A stretch of DNA of 33,187 nucleotides from an uncultured Chthonomonas sp. (GTDB lineage Bacteria; Armatimonadota; Chthonomonadetes; Chthonomonadales; CAJBBX01). Positions 1-7,927 of this stretch are shown piece after piece. Position 1 is the stretch's first letter, and each line of letters starts with the position of its first letter. The translations under genes were made by a program, and so were the position numbers. The stretch is from contig CAJBBX010000171.1 of NCBI GenBank assembly GCA_903951425.1, positions 1 through 33,187 on the forward strand, given 5' to 3'. The notes under the pieces were generated by a model that worked only from the letters and a program-made list of their open reading frames with translations, had not been told where the DNA came from and did not search any database.

Positions 1-2
1 CG

Positions 3-324
3 CACTGCCTGATCACCGCCACCGCCAACAACACCCGCCGCACCACCACGATGACCGTTCGTCCCCTCCGCGTCAAGGTGGTGACGCTCGGCGGCGTGGC
101 CACCGCGAAGTCTGGCTGGTCCGGCGCCGGCAGGCGGCGTGACGATGAACCTGAGCTCCAACGACGCCGCCGTCGAGGTCCCCGCCATGGTCTTCTTCCC
201 GGCGGGCTCCACCAGCGCAACGTTTCCGGTGAAGGCCGGGACGGTCAGCGCCAAGACGCTGGTGACGGTGGCGGCCTCCTCCCGCGTCAACAACGTCTAC
301 TCCAAGGTCACAGTTGAGCCGTAA
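3..324 (+). pseudogene. Frameshifted 3' end of an exported Ig-like-repeat protein (tandem paralogue of the gene at 495)
   Basis: This is the tail of a gene whose 5' part lies outside the window. Positions 3-~110 read in one frame as a close match to the last-but-one/last repeat junction of the next gene (TVRPLRV is shared). From about 121 to the stop at 322-324 the match continues in a different frame (TMNLSSN, SSRVNNVY, and VEP at the end where the other gene has VNP). Between the shared TVRPLRV and MNLSSN anchors this copy has 91 nt where the intact paralogue has 117, a deficit of 26 nt, which breaks the frame and removes one beta strand. It could be real decay of a duplicated copy or an assembly or sequencing error. 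An intact version would be an extracellular adhesion or carbohydrate-binding protein, as inferred for its neighbour. Confidence 0.72.
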
Positions 325-356
325 ACCGCAGGCCTGAATGCCGTTGCTGGACCAGC

Positions 357-388
357 CAGGGCCCGGGGAGATCATCCCCAGGGCCCTG
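357..388 (+). terminator. Strong GC hairpin after the broken Ig-repeat gene
   Basis: The arms CAGGGCCC-GGGGA and TCCCC-AGGGCCCTG pair over about 13 bp with one bulged base and a short loop. The hairpin starts 33 nt after the stop codon. It lacks a good T tract, so intrinsic termination is plausible rather than certain. Nearly the same stem (AGGGCYCGGGG) follows the intact paralogue at 2184, which suggests that gene and hairpin were duplicated together. Confidence 0.55.
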
Positions 389-494
389 ACGTCGTTCTCC
401 GCGAACTGCTAATGGAAGCCTAATGGGCGGGCCCTATCATGTCTCCATCGCGCAGGGCGCAATCGAGCGCGGCGCACACGATCTGAGGACAGCC

Positions 495-2159
495 ATGAAC
501 TTCAAGACCTCCACATACAGCATCAGCCGGGTAGCCGGCCTGGCCGTGGCCCTGATCGGGCTGGCGGGCATCGCGCGAGCCGACAAGATCGACTACAGCA
601 ATGGGTTCGCCGGCCAGAACAGCCTGACCCTCACCCAGGCGAGCCCCAACGGCTACACCTGGCAGCCGGTGCAGAGCGGCGCCCTGGTCCTGACCGAGGA
701 TCCCGCCCTTCGCCGCAACGCACTGCCGCACCTTCGCTCCTCGGCCTTCTCCACCAAGCAGGTGGCCATCGGCAAGTTCGCCACGGTGTTCCGCTTCCGC
801 ATGAGCACCACGGCCATGACCAACCTGGCATACGGCATCACCTTCTGCCTCCAGTCGTCCAGCCCCAACGCCCTGGGCGGGCCGGGATCCGGCCTGGGCT
901 ACGGCCCGGACAACGGAGGAGGAGGCAACCAGAGCATCGCCAAGAGCGTCGCTGTCCGCTTCGCCGTGGACAACGTGGCGAGCAGCAAGGGGGTGAGCCT
1001 GACGGGCCTGCTTGTGAACGGCGCCTCGGTCGATGGCGGCATCAGCCTGGCGTCCACCGGCATCAACTTCAACTCGGGCAACGTCTACGAAGCCGTGATC
1101 GAGTACGAAGCGCTCACGATGAAGGTCAAGGTAACCGACCTGGCGACGAGCGCGTCCTCGACCCGAACCTACACCGTGGATGTCGCCAAGGCGGTCGGAG
1201 GCCCCACCGCATACGTCGGCTTCACCGGCGGCGCCGGAGCCTTCACGGCACAGCAGCTGATCGGCTCGTGGAAGTATGAGTCCAGCCTGGCGTCGGCAGC
1301 GGTGACGCAGGTCTCGGTGAGCCCGAGCACCGTACTGGGCGGCGACGACGCACTGGGCACGGTCCGGCTGAAGGATCCCGTCGCCACCGACACCGAGGTC
1401 AAGCTCACCACCACGTCGGGCACGACCAGCGTTCCGACGACGGTCGTGGTTCCGGCCGGCTCCACCACGCAGACCTTCCCGGTCAGCACCGATCCTGTAG
1501 TGGCTACCACCACTACGTCGGTCACCGCCCAGGTGGGCGCCACCAGCACCAAGGGCTCCGTCACGCTGAGCCCGGTGGGCGTGGGCAGCGTGCAGATCGA
1601 CCATGCCAACGTCTCCATCAACTACCTGCCCGAGGGCAAGAGCGCTGTGGGCACCATCACGCTGCAGGCCGTCGCCAAGGCTGGACCGGTGACCATCACG
1701 CTCACCAGCGCCGTGCCGGGCGTCGCCTCCGTGCCCGCCACCGTCACTGTGCCGCAGGGAGCGCAGACGGTCGACTTCCCGATCCTCACCTACCACGTGA
1801 ACATCAACACGCCCAGCCTGATCACCGCCGTCGCCAACGGATCGCGCCGCACCACCACGCTGACGGTCCGCCCGCTCCGCGTGAACTCGGTGGATGTGAC
1901 CACGACGACTCTGAAGGGCGGCGCAGGCTCCCCAGCCAGCATCACGCTGGAGGCCCCGGCCCCCGAAGGCGGCGCAACGATGAACCTGAGCTCGAACAAC
2001 GCCTGCCTGCAGCTGCCGGCCACGATCTTCGTACCAGCAGGCGCAACGACCGCCCAGTTCAGCATCACCACCAGCGCGGTGGCCAAGAGGACGCAGGTCC
2101 TGGTGACGGCCTCCTCCCGGGTGAACAACGTCTACGCGAAGATCGTAGTCAATCCGTAA
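495..2159 (+). CDS. Exported lectin-like protein with three Ig-like repeats
   Basis: 554 residues from ATG 495. A GAGGA box at 485-489 and the position of a clean signal peptide (MNFKTS, hydrophobic stretch, Ala-Arg-Ala cleavage before DKIDYS) decide this start over the in-frame ATG at 423. Residues about 27-255 look like an L-type (legume-lectin-like) beta-sandwich: an FSNGF-type opening, a GITFCLQ strand, a glycine-rich GPGSGLGYG loop and SVAVRFAVDN, the order seen in bacterial lectin-like domains. Residues about 260-554 are three ~95-residue Ig-like repeats, each with a VPAG/VPQG turn and ending in xVxP (LSP, VRP, VNP). It has no catalytic motif, anchor or sorting signal. Likely role: extracellular binding of glycans or matrix. 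It is the intact neighbour of the frameshifted copy upstream and shares its repeat with the small protein at 32038. The fold assignment is by eye; the lectin part is less certain than the repeats. Confidence 0.8.
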   Translation: MNFKTSTYSISRVAGLAVALIGLAGIARADKIDYSNGFAGQNSLTLTQASPNGYTWQPVQSGALVLTEDPALRRNALPHLRSSAFSTKQVAIGKFATVFRFRMSTTAMTNLAYGITFCLQSSSPNALGGPGSGLGYGPDNGGGGNQSIAKSVAVRFAVDNVASSKGVSLTGLLVNGASVDGGISLASTGINFNSGNVYEAVIEYEALTMKVKVTDLATSASSTRTYTVDVAKAVGGPTAYVGFTGGAGAFTAQQLIGSWKYESSLASAAVTQVSVSPSTVLGGDDALGTVRLKDPVATDTEVKLTTTSGTTSVPTTVVVPAGSTTQTFPVSTDPVVATTTTSVTAQVGATSTKGSVTLSPVGVGSVQIDHANVSINYLPEGKSAVGTITLQAVAKAGPVTITLTSAVPGVASVPATVTVPQGAQTVDFPILTYHVNINTPSLITAVANGSRRTTTLTVRPLRVNSVDVTTTTLKGGAGSPASITLEAPAPEGGATMNLSSNNACLQLPATIFVPAGATTAQFSITTSAVAKRTQVLVTASSRVNNVYAKIVVNP

Positions 2160-2183
2160 GCCGCAGCCGGACAGCGACCGGAG

Positions 2184-2219
2184 AGGGCTCGGGGCGATTG
2201 CCCCGGGCCCTTTCGGCGT
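2184..2219 (+). terminator. Rho-independent-like terminator after the lectin/Ig-repeat gene
   Basis: A 12-bp stem (AGGGCTCGGGGC / GCCCCGGGCCCT, one G-T wobble) with a GATT tetraloop is followed by TTCGGCGTT. It begins 25 nt after the stop codon. Its stem sequence nearly repeats that of the hairpin at 357-388. Confidence 0.7.
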
Positions 2220-2560
2220 TTGGAGGGGAGCGTTGACGGCTCGGCGGTGGGTGGAGGTCCGCGCTCCGCGCCGGGGGATGAGGCTGCGGCCCCGGAGTCG
2301 GGGCCCTGTGTTTCACTCAATGCGACGTCGAAGTCAACGGCGGCTCGGGTCAAGGCCGCCACCTCTGTGGGTTGGAAAGTGGCGGTCTTGGCTGGGGCGA
2401 TGCCAGAATCCACACCGTCCCGCCGTCAGTGGTGCCAGTCCGGTCAGTAGGGTCCTCCGCGCTTGCATGGGTGGCTCGGACCTCCGTGCCCAAGTCCGCC
2501 TCTGCGCCAAACCTGCCACACTGACGGGGTGAGCCTGACCCGTCCGTGGAGGTACCGTCC
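2220..2560. other. Intergenic stretch, no convincing gene
   Basis: Between the terminator and the next start there is no ORF with credible coding character or a ribosome site; short open frames here overlap a repeated non-coding element. Positions 2257-2405 are the first copy of that element. Positions 2406-2547 show nothing recognisable, and I could not pick a convincing -35/-10 pair. The GGAGG at 2548-2552 serves the gene starting at 2561. Confidence 0.6.
2257..2405 (+). repeat. Interspersed hairpin-bearing intergenic repeat, copy 1
   Basis: About 150 bp aligning end to end with 7738-7885. A 22-nt block at 2341-2362 is identical to 7822-7843, and a 16-nt block (AAAGTGGCGGTCTTGG) is also identical. 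It holds an 11-bp inverted repeat: AAGGCCGCCAC at 2352-2362 and GTGGCGGTCTT at 2379-2389, with one G-T pair and a 16-nt loop. Upstream is a second palindrome, GGCCCC-N6-GGGGCC. The 5' part (GGGCCCT, GTTTCACTCA, GCGACG) resembles the short palindromic elements scattered between genes of many bacteria. No transposase ORF or target duplication is visible, so it is closer to a REP/MITE-like or RNA-structured element. Confidence 0.75.
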
Positions 2561-5500
2561 ATGCCCACCGTGCTTCTCATCGGCGCTTGCGCCGTTGCCG
2601 CCCTTGCCGGCCTGTCGATGCCCGCCCTGGCCGCGCCCGTCGTGCGCAATGGGACCGATGAGGTGGCCGTCCGCGGCACGGGCTACGAACTGCGCCTCTC
2701 GCGCCGGGAGGGCGTCTTCGACCTCCTCACCGCCGACGGCAGGGGCGGCCTGGCCTCCGTGATGCGGCCCGGCGGCGAGATGGGTTGGTACGGCTACAAC
2801 ACTGACGACGGCGGCGGGCGCAGCACGCGGACCGTGAAGCCCACGGTGACGCTTCGCAAGCACGCGCGGGGCGTGACGGTTACCGTGCGATGCGTCATGG
2901 ACGGCCCCGGCGGCGTGACGCATACGGCCCAGTACGACTGCCTCGACCGGTGCGTCGTCGTCTGCAGCCGATACGCCGCCAAGGCGCCGCCTGCCGGGCT
3001 GGCGCTGCTGCGCTGCGGGCCGAAGCTGGATGTGGACATCGAGCGGATGGACCAGATCGCCTTCACCGATGCCTCCGGCAGCCTCCGCACTCGCTCGCTG
3101 CGGGGACGGCAGCGCGAGTTCTACGCGGGGCCCTGCGCCTGGGCCGGCGACGACATGGGCGTCGAGCTCGCCTCGGCCAACCCCGCCGTGGCGCTGAGCG
3201 GCCCCTCCGGCGGCCGGTTGGCCGTGGTCTACCCGTTCCTGCGGCAGCTCTGGGAGCGCGTGCCCCGCTTCCTGCAGCTCTACACGGACGGCGGCAACTA
3301 CTGGTACACCGGAGCCGGCAAGGCCTCCGCCTTCAACCGCGATTTCGTGCTATGCCTCGCCGGGGCGTCCGACGTCGACGCTCGGCAGTGCGTGGCCTAC
3401 GCCGAGGCGGCCGTGGCCGGCGGAGAGATCACGGCGACGATCAAGCCGCTGCCCGGCCCGGCCGACGGCCCGCTCTACCTGGTCAACTACGACCACGCGG
3501 TGGGCTTCCCGCGGATCCAGGAGGAGGCGCGCAGGTCGGCCTCGTTCCTCAAGGATTGGCCCGAGCTGCGGGTGGGACTGCAGGCCGAGGGGTTCACCTG
3601 GGACTGGCTGGCAAAGAATGACCCGGCCTTCGTTCGCGAGGCGAGGGGCTGGATGTCCGAGTACAAGGGGCGCTGGCTCCCCGGCGGCGGTTCCTATGCT
3701 CAGCCCTACTTCACCTTCATCTCGGAGGAGTCCGGCTTCCGGCAGATGCTCTACGGCACCCGCGCCCTCAAGCAGCGCCTGGGCTGGGACAACCGCATCT
3801 ACATCTACAGCGAGCACGAGACCATGCCGCAGTTGCCGCAGGTGCTGGCGGGCATGGGCTATCGGGGCGCCTTCTTCCGCACGCATATGGACTACGGCGG
3901 CGACGGCCCGGCCATGGACGCCGACTGGGTGCGCTGGACCGGCCCCGACGGATCGGCCATCCGCGCCGTGCCGGCCTACACGGGCCGCGAGCACGCGCTG
4001 GGCAACGAGTGGCTGCTGATCAACTACAAGCCGGGCATCGAGTGGTACAAGGGCGCGCCCTGCGCATGGCCCGACATGGAGGCCTTCCGCACCGAGATGC
4101 TGGCGCGCGGCGTCAGTAAGCCCATCGTCTCGCGGTGCGAGGACTGGTACACCCGGCCCGGCAAGCCCCTGCTGCAGGATGCGCGGGCGCACAAGGCCGA
4201 CAACGTCCACTGGGCGACCGCCGAGGGGATGTTCACCCTCCTTGAGAAGTCCGGCAAGCCCGCGCCCATCATGCGGAGCGGGCCCAACGACTTCCGGCCC
4301 CGCCAGCCCTGGGGCTACACCGGCAACCGCACCTGGACCGCCCCGCGCATGGCCTCCGCCCGAGCGCTGACGGCCGAGGCGCTGACCTCCGCGGCCATCC
4401 TGAAGGGCTTCCGCTGGACCACCGAGCACCAGCAGCGGCTGGACCAGGCGTGGAAGGACCTGATGGTCGCTGAGCACCACGACGCCCTGATCTGCGCGCT
4501 CTTCAACGAGGGTCGCGACTACACCGAGCCCTCGGTGCGCGCCTCCGACGCCCTGGCCGCCGAGGCCGCAGGCTACCTGGCGGGCAGGCTGAAGGTGGCC
4601 GGCCCGGCGGTGTTCGTCTTCAACCCGACCGGCCACGCCCGCACGGAGGCCGTCTTCGTGAAGGACGCGGCGGGCTTCGACGCCGTCATCGGGTCCGACG
4701 GCAAGCGGGCGCCCCTGCAGCGCGACGGCGCGGGCGGCTGGTTCACGGCTCGGGCCGTGCCTGCGCTGGGCTACGCCGCCTACCGGCTCGCGCCCGGCGA
4801 GGCGCAAGTCGCATCCCGGGCGTCGGGCCTGACGCTGATCGGCGACCGCTTCGCCCTGGAGTTCGGCCGCGACGGCGGCATCGTGCGCCTGCGCGATCGG
4901 TCCACGGGCCGCGACCTGGTGGCTCCGGGCGGGGCCTCCGGCAGGCTCCGGGGGCTCATCAACAGCGCATCGGCCGAGTCGCGGGGCGCCGTGGCCGTCA
5001 CCGCCAACGGCCCCTGCGTGTGGCGCGCCGTGGAGACCGGGCGCATCGCCGAGGTGGGCTACGAGATCATCTACACGCTGGCGGCCGGCTGCCCGAGGGT
5101 GGACATCAAGGTGAGGCTGCAGGTACCGAAGGGCACGCGCATCGCCTGCCCGGCCGACACCGGCACGCCGGACTCGCGCCGCAACGCCGGCATGAGCCAC
5201 CAGAACGCCGGCAAGCTGCGACTGGTGATCGAGACCGCGCTACCCGAGACGGCCGCGGCCGTGCGGCACCAGCCGCTCATCATCGCGGAGATGCCGGGCA
5301 AGGCCGAGACTATCGACGCCAACCTCTGGGCGGGCCTCGAGGCCGGCGGCGCGGGCCTTGCCGTCGCCAACCGCGGATCTATGGGCCTCCGGCGCGCGGG
5401 CCGCACCCTGGAGCCGATCCTGGCCTACAGCGGCGAGTACGTCTGGGGCGACAACTTCCTGCAGGGCGACTACGAGTTCGACCTCTCGCTGGCGCCCTAC

Positions 5501-5845
5501 GCGGGTCCGGCCGGCCGCGCCGACGCGCATGGGCAGGCCCTGGCCTTCGACCGTCCGCTCTACGCCCTGCCCTTCGCGGGCCGGAGCGGCCAGGAGCCGC
5601 CCGCCGGTTCGGCCCTGTCGCTGCCCAACCTGCCGGCCGGGGTGGCGGCGCAGGCCATCTTCCCGCAGGACGGCGCGCTCTTCCTGCGGCTCTGCAACAT
5701 GGGTCCCACGCCGGTCCGCGCCAAGCTGCCCCCCTGCCGCACGGCCGACGCGGCCCTGCGGATCGGCAAGCCGATCGTCGCACCCGTCACGTTGGCGCCA
5801 TGGAGGGCGCAGACCTACGCGGTGGGAAACGCCGCGCGGCCGTAA
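2561..5845 (+). CDS. Exported GH38-fold (alpha-mannosidase-like) protein with substituted metal site
   Basis: 1094 residues. ATG 2561 is chosen because GGAGG lies 8 nt upstream and the protein then opens with a signal peptide (hydrophobic to ...SMPALAA at about 24). The middle aligns by eye with glycoside hydrolase family 38: RQMLYGTRALKQRLG (about 393-407), MPQLPQVLAGMGY, then LDQAWKDLMVAEHHDAL (about 628-643), the counterpart of the family's QHHDxIxGT helix, and FVFNPTGHAR opening the C-terminal beta region. GH38 enzymes hydrolyse alpha-mannosides using a Zn ion bound by His-x-Asp, the nucleophile Asp and a late His. Here only the late His-His-Asp (639-641) is kept. The first motif reads DHAVGF (311-316) and the nucleophile position falls on Ser417. 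It may act on another sugar by another mechanism, or bind only. The family call is fair; the activity is unknown. Confidence 0.75.
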   Translation: MPTVLLIGACAVAALAGLSMPALAAPVVRNGTDEVAVRGTGYELRLSRREGVFDLLTADGRGGLASVMRPGGEMGWYGYNTDDGGGRSTRTVKPTVTLRKHARGVTVTVRCVMDGPGGVTHTAQYDCLDRCVVVCSRYAAKAPPAGLALLRCGPKLDVDIERMDQIAFTDASGSLRTRSLRGRQREFYAGPCAWAGDDMGVELASANPAVALSGPSGGRLAVVYPFLRQLWERVPRFLQLYTDGGNYWYTGAGKASAFNRDFVLCLAGASDVDARQCVAYAEAAVAGGEITATIKPLPGPADGPLYLVNYDHAVGFPRIQEEARRSASFLKDWPELRVGLQAEGFTWDWLAKNDPAFVREARGWMSEYKGRWLPGGGSYAQPYFTFISEESGFRQMLYGTRALKQRLGWDNRIYIYSEHETMPQLPQVLAGMGYRGAFFRTHMDYGGDGPAMDADWVRWTGPDGSAIRAVPAYTGREHALGNEWLLINYKPGIEWYKGAPCAWPDMEAFRTEMLARGVSKPIVSRCEDWYTRPGKPLLQDARAHKADNVHWATAEGMFTLLEKSGKPAPIMRSGPNDFRPRQPWGYTGNRTWTAPRMASARALTAEALTSAAILKGFRWTTEHQQRLDQAWKDLMVAEHHDALICALFNEGRDYTEPSVRASDALAAEAAGYLAGRLKVAGPAVFVFNPTGHARTEAVFVKDAAGFDAVIGSDGKRAPLQRDGAGGWFTARAVPALGYAAYRLAPGEAQVASRASGLTLIGDRFALEFGRDGGIVRLRDRSTGRDLVAPGGASGRLRGLINSASAESRGAVAVTANGPCVWRAVETGRIAEVGYEIIYTLAAGCPRVDIKVRLQVPKGTRIACPADTGTPDSRRNAGMSHQNAGKLRLVIETALPETAAAVRHQPLIIAEMPGKAETIDANLWAGLEAGGAGLAVANRGSMGLRRAGRTLEPILAYSGEYVWGDNFLQGDYEFDLSLAPYAGPAGRADAHGQALAFDRPLYALPFAGRSGQEPPAGSALSLPNLPAGVAAQAIFPQDGALFLRLCNMGPTPVRAKLPPCRTADAALRIGKPIVAPVTLAPWRAQTYAVGNAARP

Positions 5846-6005
5846 GGCTCGGCCAGGGAGCGAAGGATGATGTGGCCATGGAAGCGGAGCAGGGCGCGCC
5901 ACGGCGACGTGTGACTGTCGCCATCGCGTACCATGCTATGTATCCGCGGAGCCGGCCCCGATCGGCAGTCATCGGTACGTCGCCCCGCGGCCCGAGGAGG
6001 GCGCC

Positions 6006-7718
6006 ATGCGATCTAAGTATCTCTGGCACTGGCCGGCGGCGGTTGCCGCTTGCATCGTCATCGCCCTGTCGCTCGGCCCGTCCACGCGATGGGTGCTCGT
6101 GGAGCACCTCCGGCTGCAGACCGGCACGTCGGGCTATATGCAGTCGCTACTGGCACACCTGGGCGTCAGCCAACTCCCGGACGGCTCCACGCCGCGCTCC
6201 GGCCGGTCCTACTCAGACGCCCTACGGCGGGCGGCCATGCGGCATCCGGCGGACCCGGGTTCGCGCATCGTCCTGGCCACCCTCAATGCCGGGTCGGAGG
6301 GAGCGGGGCTCGGCTCCCGCACTTCCCGCGGCCTGCGCGAGGCTGCTCGCGCGATGCCCGACAGCCCCGAAATCTGGGCGGCAATCCTCCGCTACGACGC
6401 GATGGGCTCCGTGTGGCTGGGGCGCGACAAGGAGGTCAGCACGCTCTCGCCGCCGTCGGCCAGGTACTGGAACGCCGGCGACCGCTCAAGCCCAGAGCAA
6501 CTGGCGGCGTTCGTGGTGGCGGCGGAGGCCGGCTGCAGGGCGGACCCGGGCAACGGCTACCTGCACGCCATGCGAGCGGTCGGCCTCTTCGCGCAGAGGA
6601 AGGACGCTGACGCGCTTGCCGCCATGAACGCCTCGGCGAGGTCGCGGGCCTGGGCCGACTTCACCTGGGTCGAGACCGATGCGCGCCTTCGGCTCGACCG
6701 CGAGGCGTTCGGGCGGCATGGCGCCTTCTCCGAGATGACGCTCAGCGCGGCCACGCTCTATCCCCATCTGGCCCTGTTGCGCGGCATGGCGCGGATCGCG
6801 ATCGCCAAGGCGGTCCAGGCCGAGGAGGGAGGGCGGCGATCCGAGGGACTGGCGATCCGGCACGACCTGATGAGCCTGGCCGCCCTGTTGCGCGCCGAGG
6901 CCCGAACCGGGCTCGACGCGATGGTCTCGGCCGCCATGGCTCGAATGGCCGTCGTGCGGCCAGGCGGCGCCGCTGCGCCGGACGCGGGGGCCAACGGAGC
7001 CAGGCCCAACGCTCGGCAGCTCGAGGCCGAGTACCTGCGGTACCTGGGCTCGATCGGCCGGAGCGACGAGGCCGAGTGGGCGCGGCGCCAGTTCAGTGCG
7101 GCTCGCGATGCGGTCTCGATCTTCTCAGAGGGCCTGCCTAGGTCGCCTCTGCTCAGCCCGCCGTCGCGGCTGCTGCTCGCAAGGTGGCAGCTCGGCCTGG
7201 CGCTCATGGCCATCGGGCTATGGTGCATCGCCATTGCGGCCGCCTCGTCGCTCTTGGCGCGCACCCGCGGACGGGTGTGGCCTGTGGCGGTCGTCGTCTC
7301 GCTCGGCTTGCTCCTTGGTGCGTGGATGACCCTTACGCAGGCGGCTAATGCACGGCTCTTTCCGGTCTATGCGCTGGTCCTGAGCGACCTGAGCGGCTCG
7401 GGGTCCGCCACAGGGCCTGAGACGGCGGCCATCGTCCTCATGCAGGCCGTCGTTCCCGGAGCGATCGCGGCGACCGTGGTCATCATCGGCCTGGCCGCGC
7501 TGACGGTCGGCCTTGTGGCGCGGAAGCCGTTCGTCCAGGCGCTGTCCGGCATCACGCGCTGGGCGGCGGTCGTGTGCGTTGTGGCCATGGCGCCGCTCGT
7601 CGTCGACACGGCTCGACGCGAGGCCGCCCTGTCGGCCACGCTCGCGGACTGCCGCCCGAACGAGTGCGCGTTCTTCGCTAGAGCGGTCGGACGCGCCTGG
7701 CCCGTGCGCGAGCCATAG
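6006..7718 (+). CDS. Membrane protein with large helical extracytoplasmic region
   Basis: 570 residues. ATG 6006 has a GAGGAGGG box ending 5 nt upstream. One N-terminal membrane helix (about residues 8-26) is followed by about 370 mostly helical, Ala-rich residues whose spacing (PADPGSRIVLATLNAG, PGNGYLHAMRAVGLFAQRKDADALAAM) recalls TPR-like repeats. Four hydrophobic segments near 400-420, 428-448, 478-505 and 518-538 close the protein. I see no catalytic motif. It stands alone: 160 nt after the GH38-like gene, and followed by a repeat element and a convergent gene. I do not recognise the family; a role in envelope or polymer-related assembly is possible, but nothing in the sequence fixes it. 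Confidence 0.7.
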   Translation: MRSKYLWHWPAAVAACIVIALSLGPSTRWVLVEHLRLQTGTSGYMQSLLAHLGVSQLPDGSTPRSGRSYSDALRRAAMRHPADPGSRIVLATLNAGSEGAGLGSRTSRGLREAARAMPDSPEIWAAILRYDAMGSVWLGRDKEVSTLSPPSARYWNAGDRSSPEQLAAFVVAAEAGCRADPGNGYLHAMRAVGLFAQRKDADALAAMNASARSRAWADFTWVETDARLRLDREAFGRHGAFSEMTLSAATLYPHLALLRGMARIAIAKAVQAEEGGRRSEGLAIRHDLMSLAALLRAEARTGLDAMVSAAMARMAVVRPGGAAAPDAGANGARPNARQLEAEYLRYLGSIGRSDEAEWARRQFSAARDAVSIFSEGLPRSPLLSPPSRLLLARWQLGLALMAIGLWCIAIAAASSLLARTRGRVWPVAVVVSLGLLLGAWMTLTQAANARLFPVYALVLSDLSGSGSATGPETAAIVLMQAVVPGAIAATVVIIGLAALTVGLVARKPFVQALSGITRWAAVVCVVAMAPLVVDTARREAALSATLADCRPNECAFFARAVGRAWPVREP

Positions 7719-7737
7719 GAGGCGGCGGGGCGTGAAG

Positions 7738-7885
7738 GCCCGCGATTCGCGCCGGGTACGATGCCGCAGTGCTGGCATCGGGGCCCTTCGTTTCACTCAG
7801 GGCGACGCCAAGGGCAACGACCGGCTCGGGTCAAGGCCGCCACTTCGGTGGGTTGGGAAAGTGGCGGTCTTGGATTGGGCTGCCG
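7738..7885 (+). repeat. Interspersed hairpin-bearing intergenic repeat, copy 2
   Basis: Partner of the element at 2257-2405 in the same orientation. The inverted repeat AAGGCCGCCAC (7833-7843) / GTGGCGGTCTT (7861-7871) is kept with a 17-nt loop, and the preceding GCCCT...AGGGC palindrome (around 7782-7803) is better formed than in copy 1. This copy sits between convergent genes ending at 7718 (+) and 7928 (-), a position where a structured element could end transcription from both sides. Confidence 0.75.
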
Positions 7886-7927
7886 CCCGCCGGCAGCCGA
7901 ACCCGCATAGTCGTCGTCAGACCCGCC

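Noticed and set aside
357-388. Possible tRNA or riboswitch among intergenic hairpins
   Set aside because: Simple single stems only; no cloverleaf, T-loop or multi-helix arrangement seen here or elsewhere in the window.
2220-2532. Short open frames of 76-99 codons in the 2220-2560 gap
   Set aside because: They are translations of the repeated non-coding element, and copy 2 translates in a shifted frame (one-base loop change), so no protein is conserved.
3350-5200. 616-residue minus-strand frame in the GH38-like gene
   Set aside because: GC-driven shadow; no motif or ribosome site.
5020-6627. 535-residue plus-strand frame spanning the end of the GH38-like gene and the start of the membrane-protein gene
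   Set aside because: Overlaps two convincing genes in another frame and is Arg/Pro/Gly-rich with no structure.
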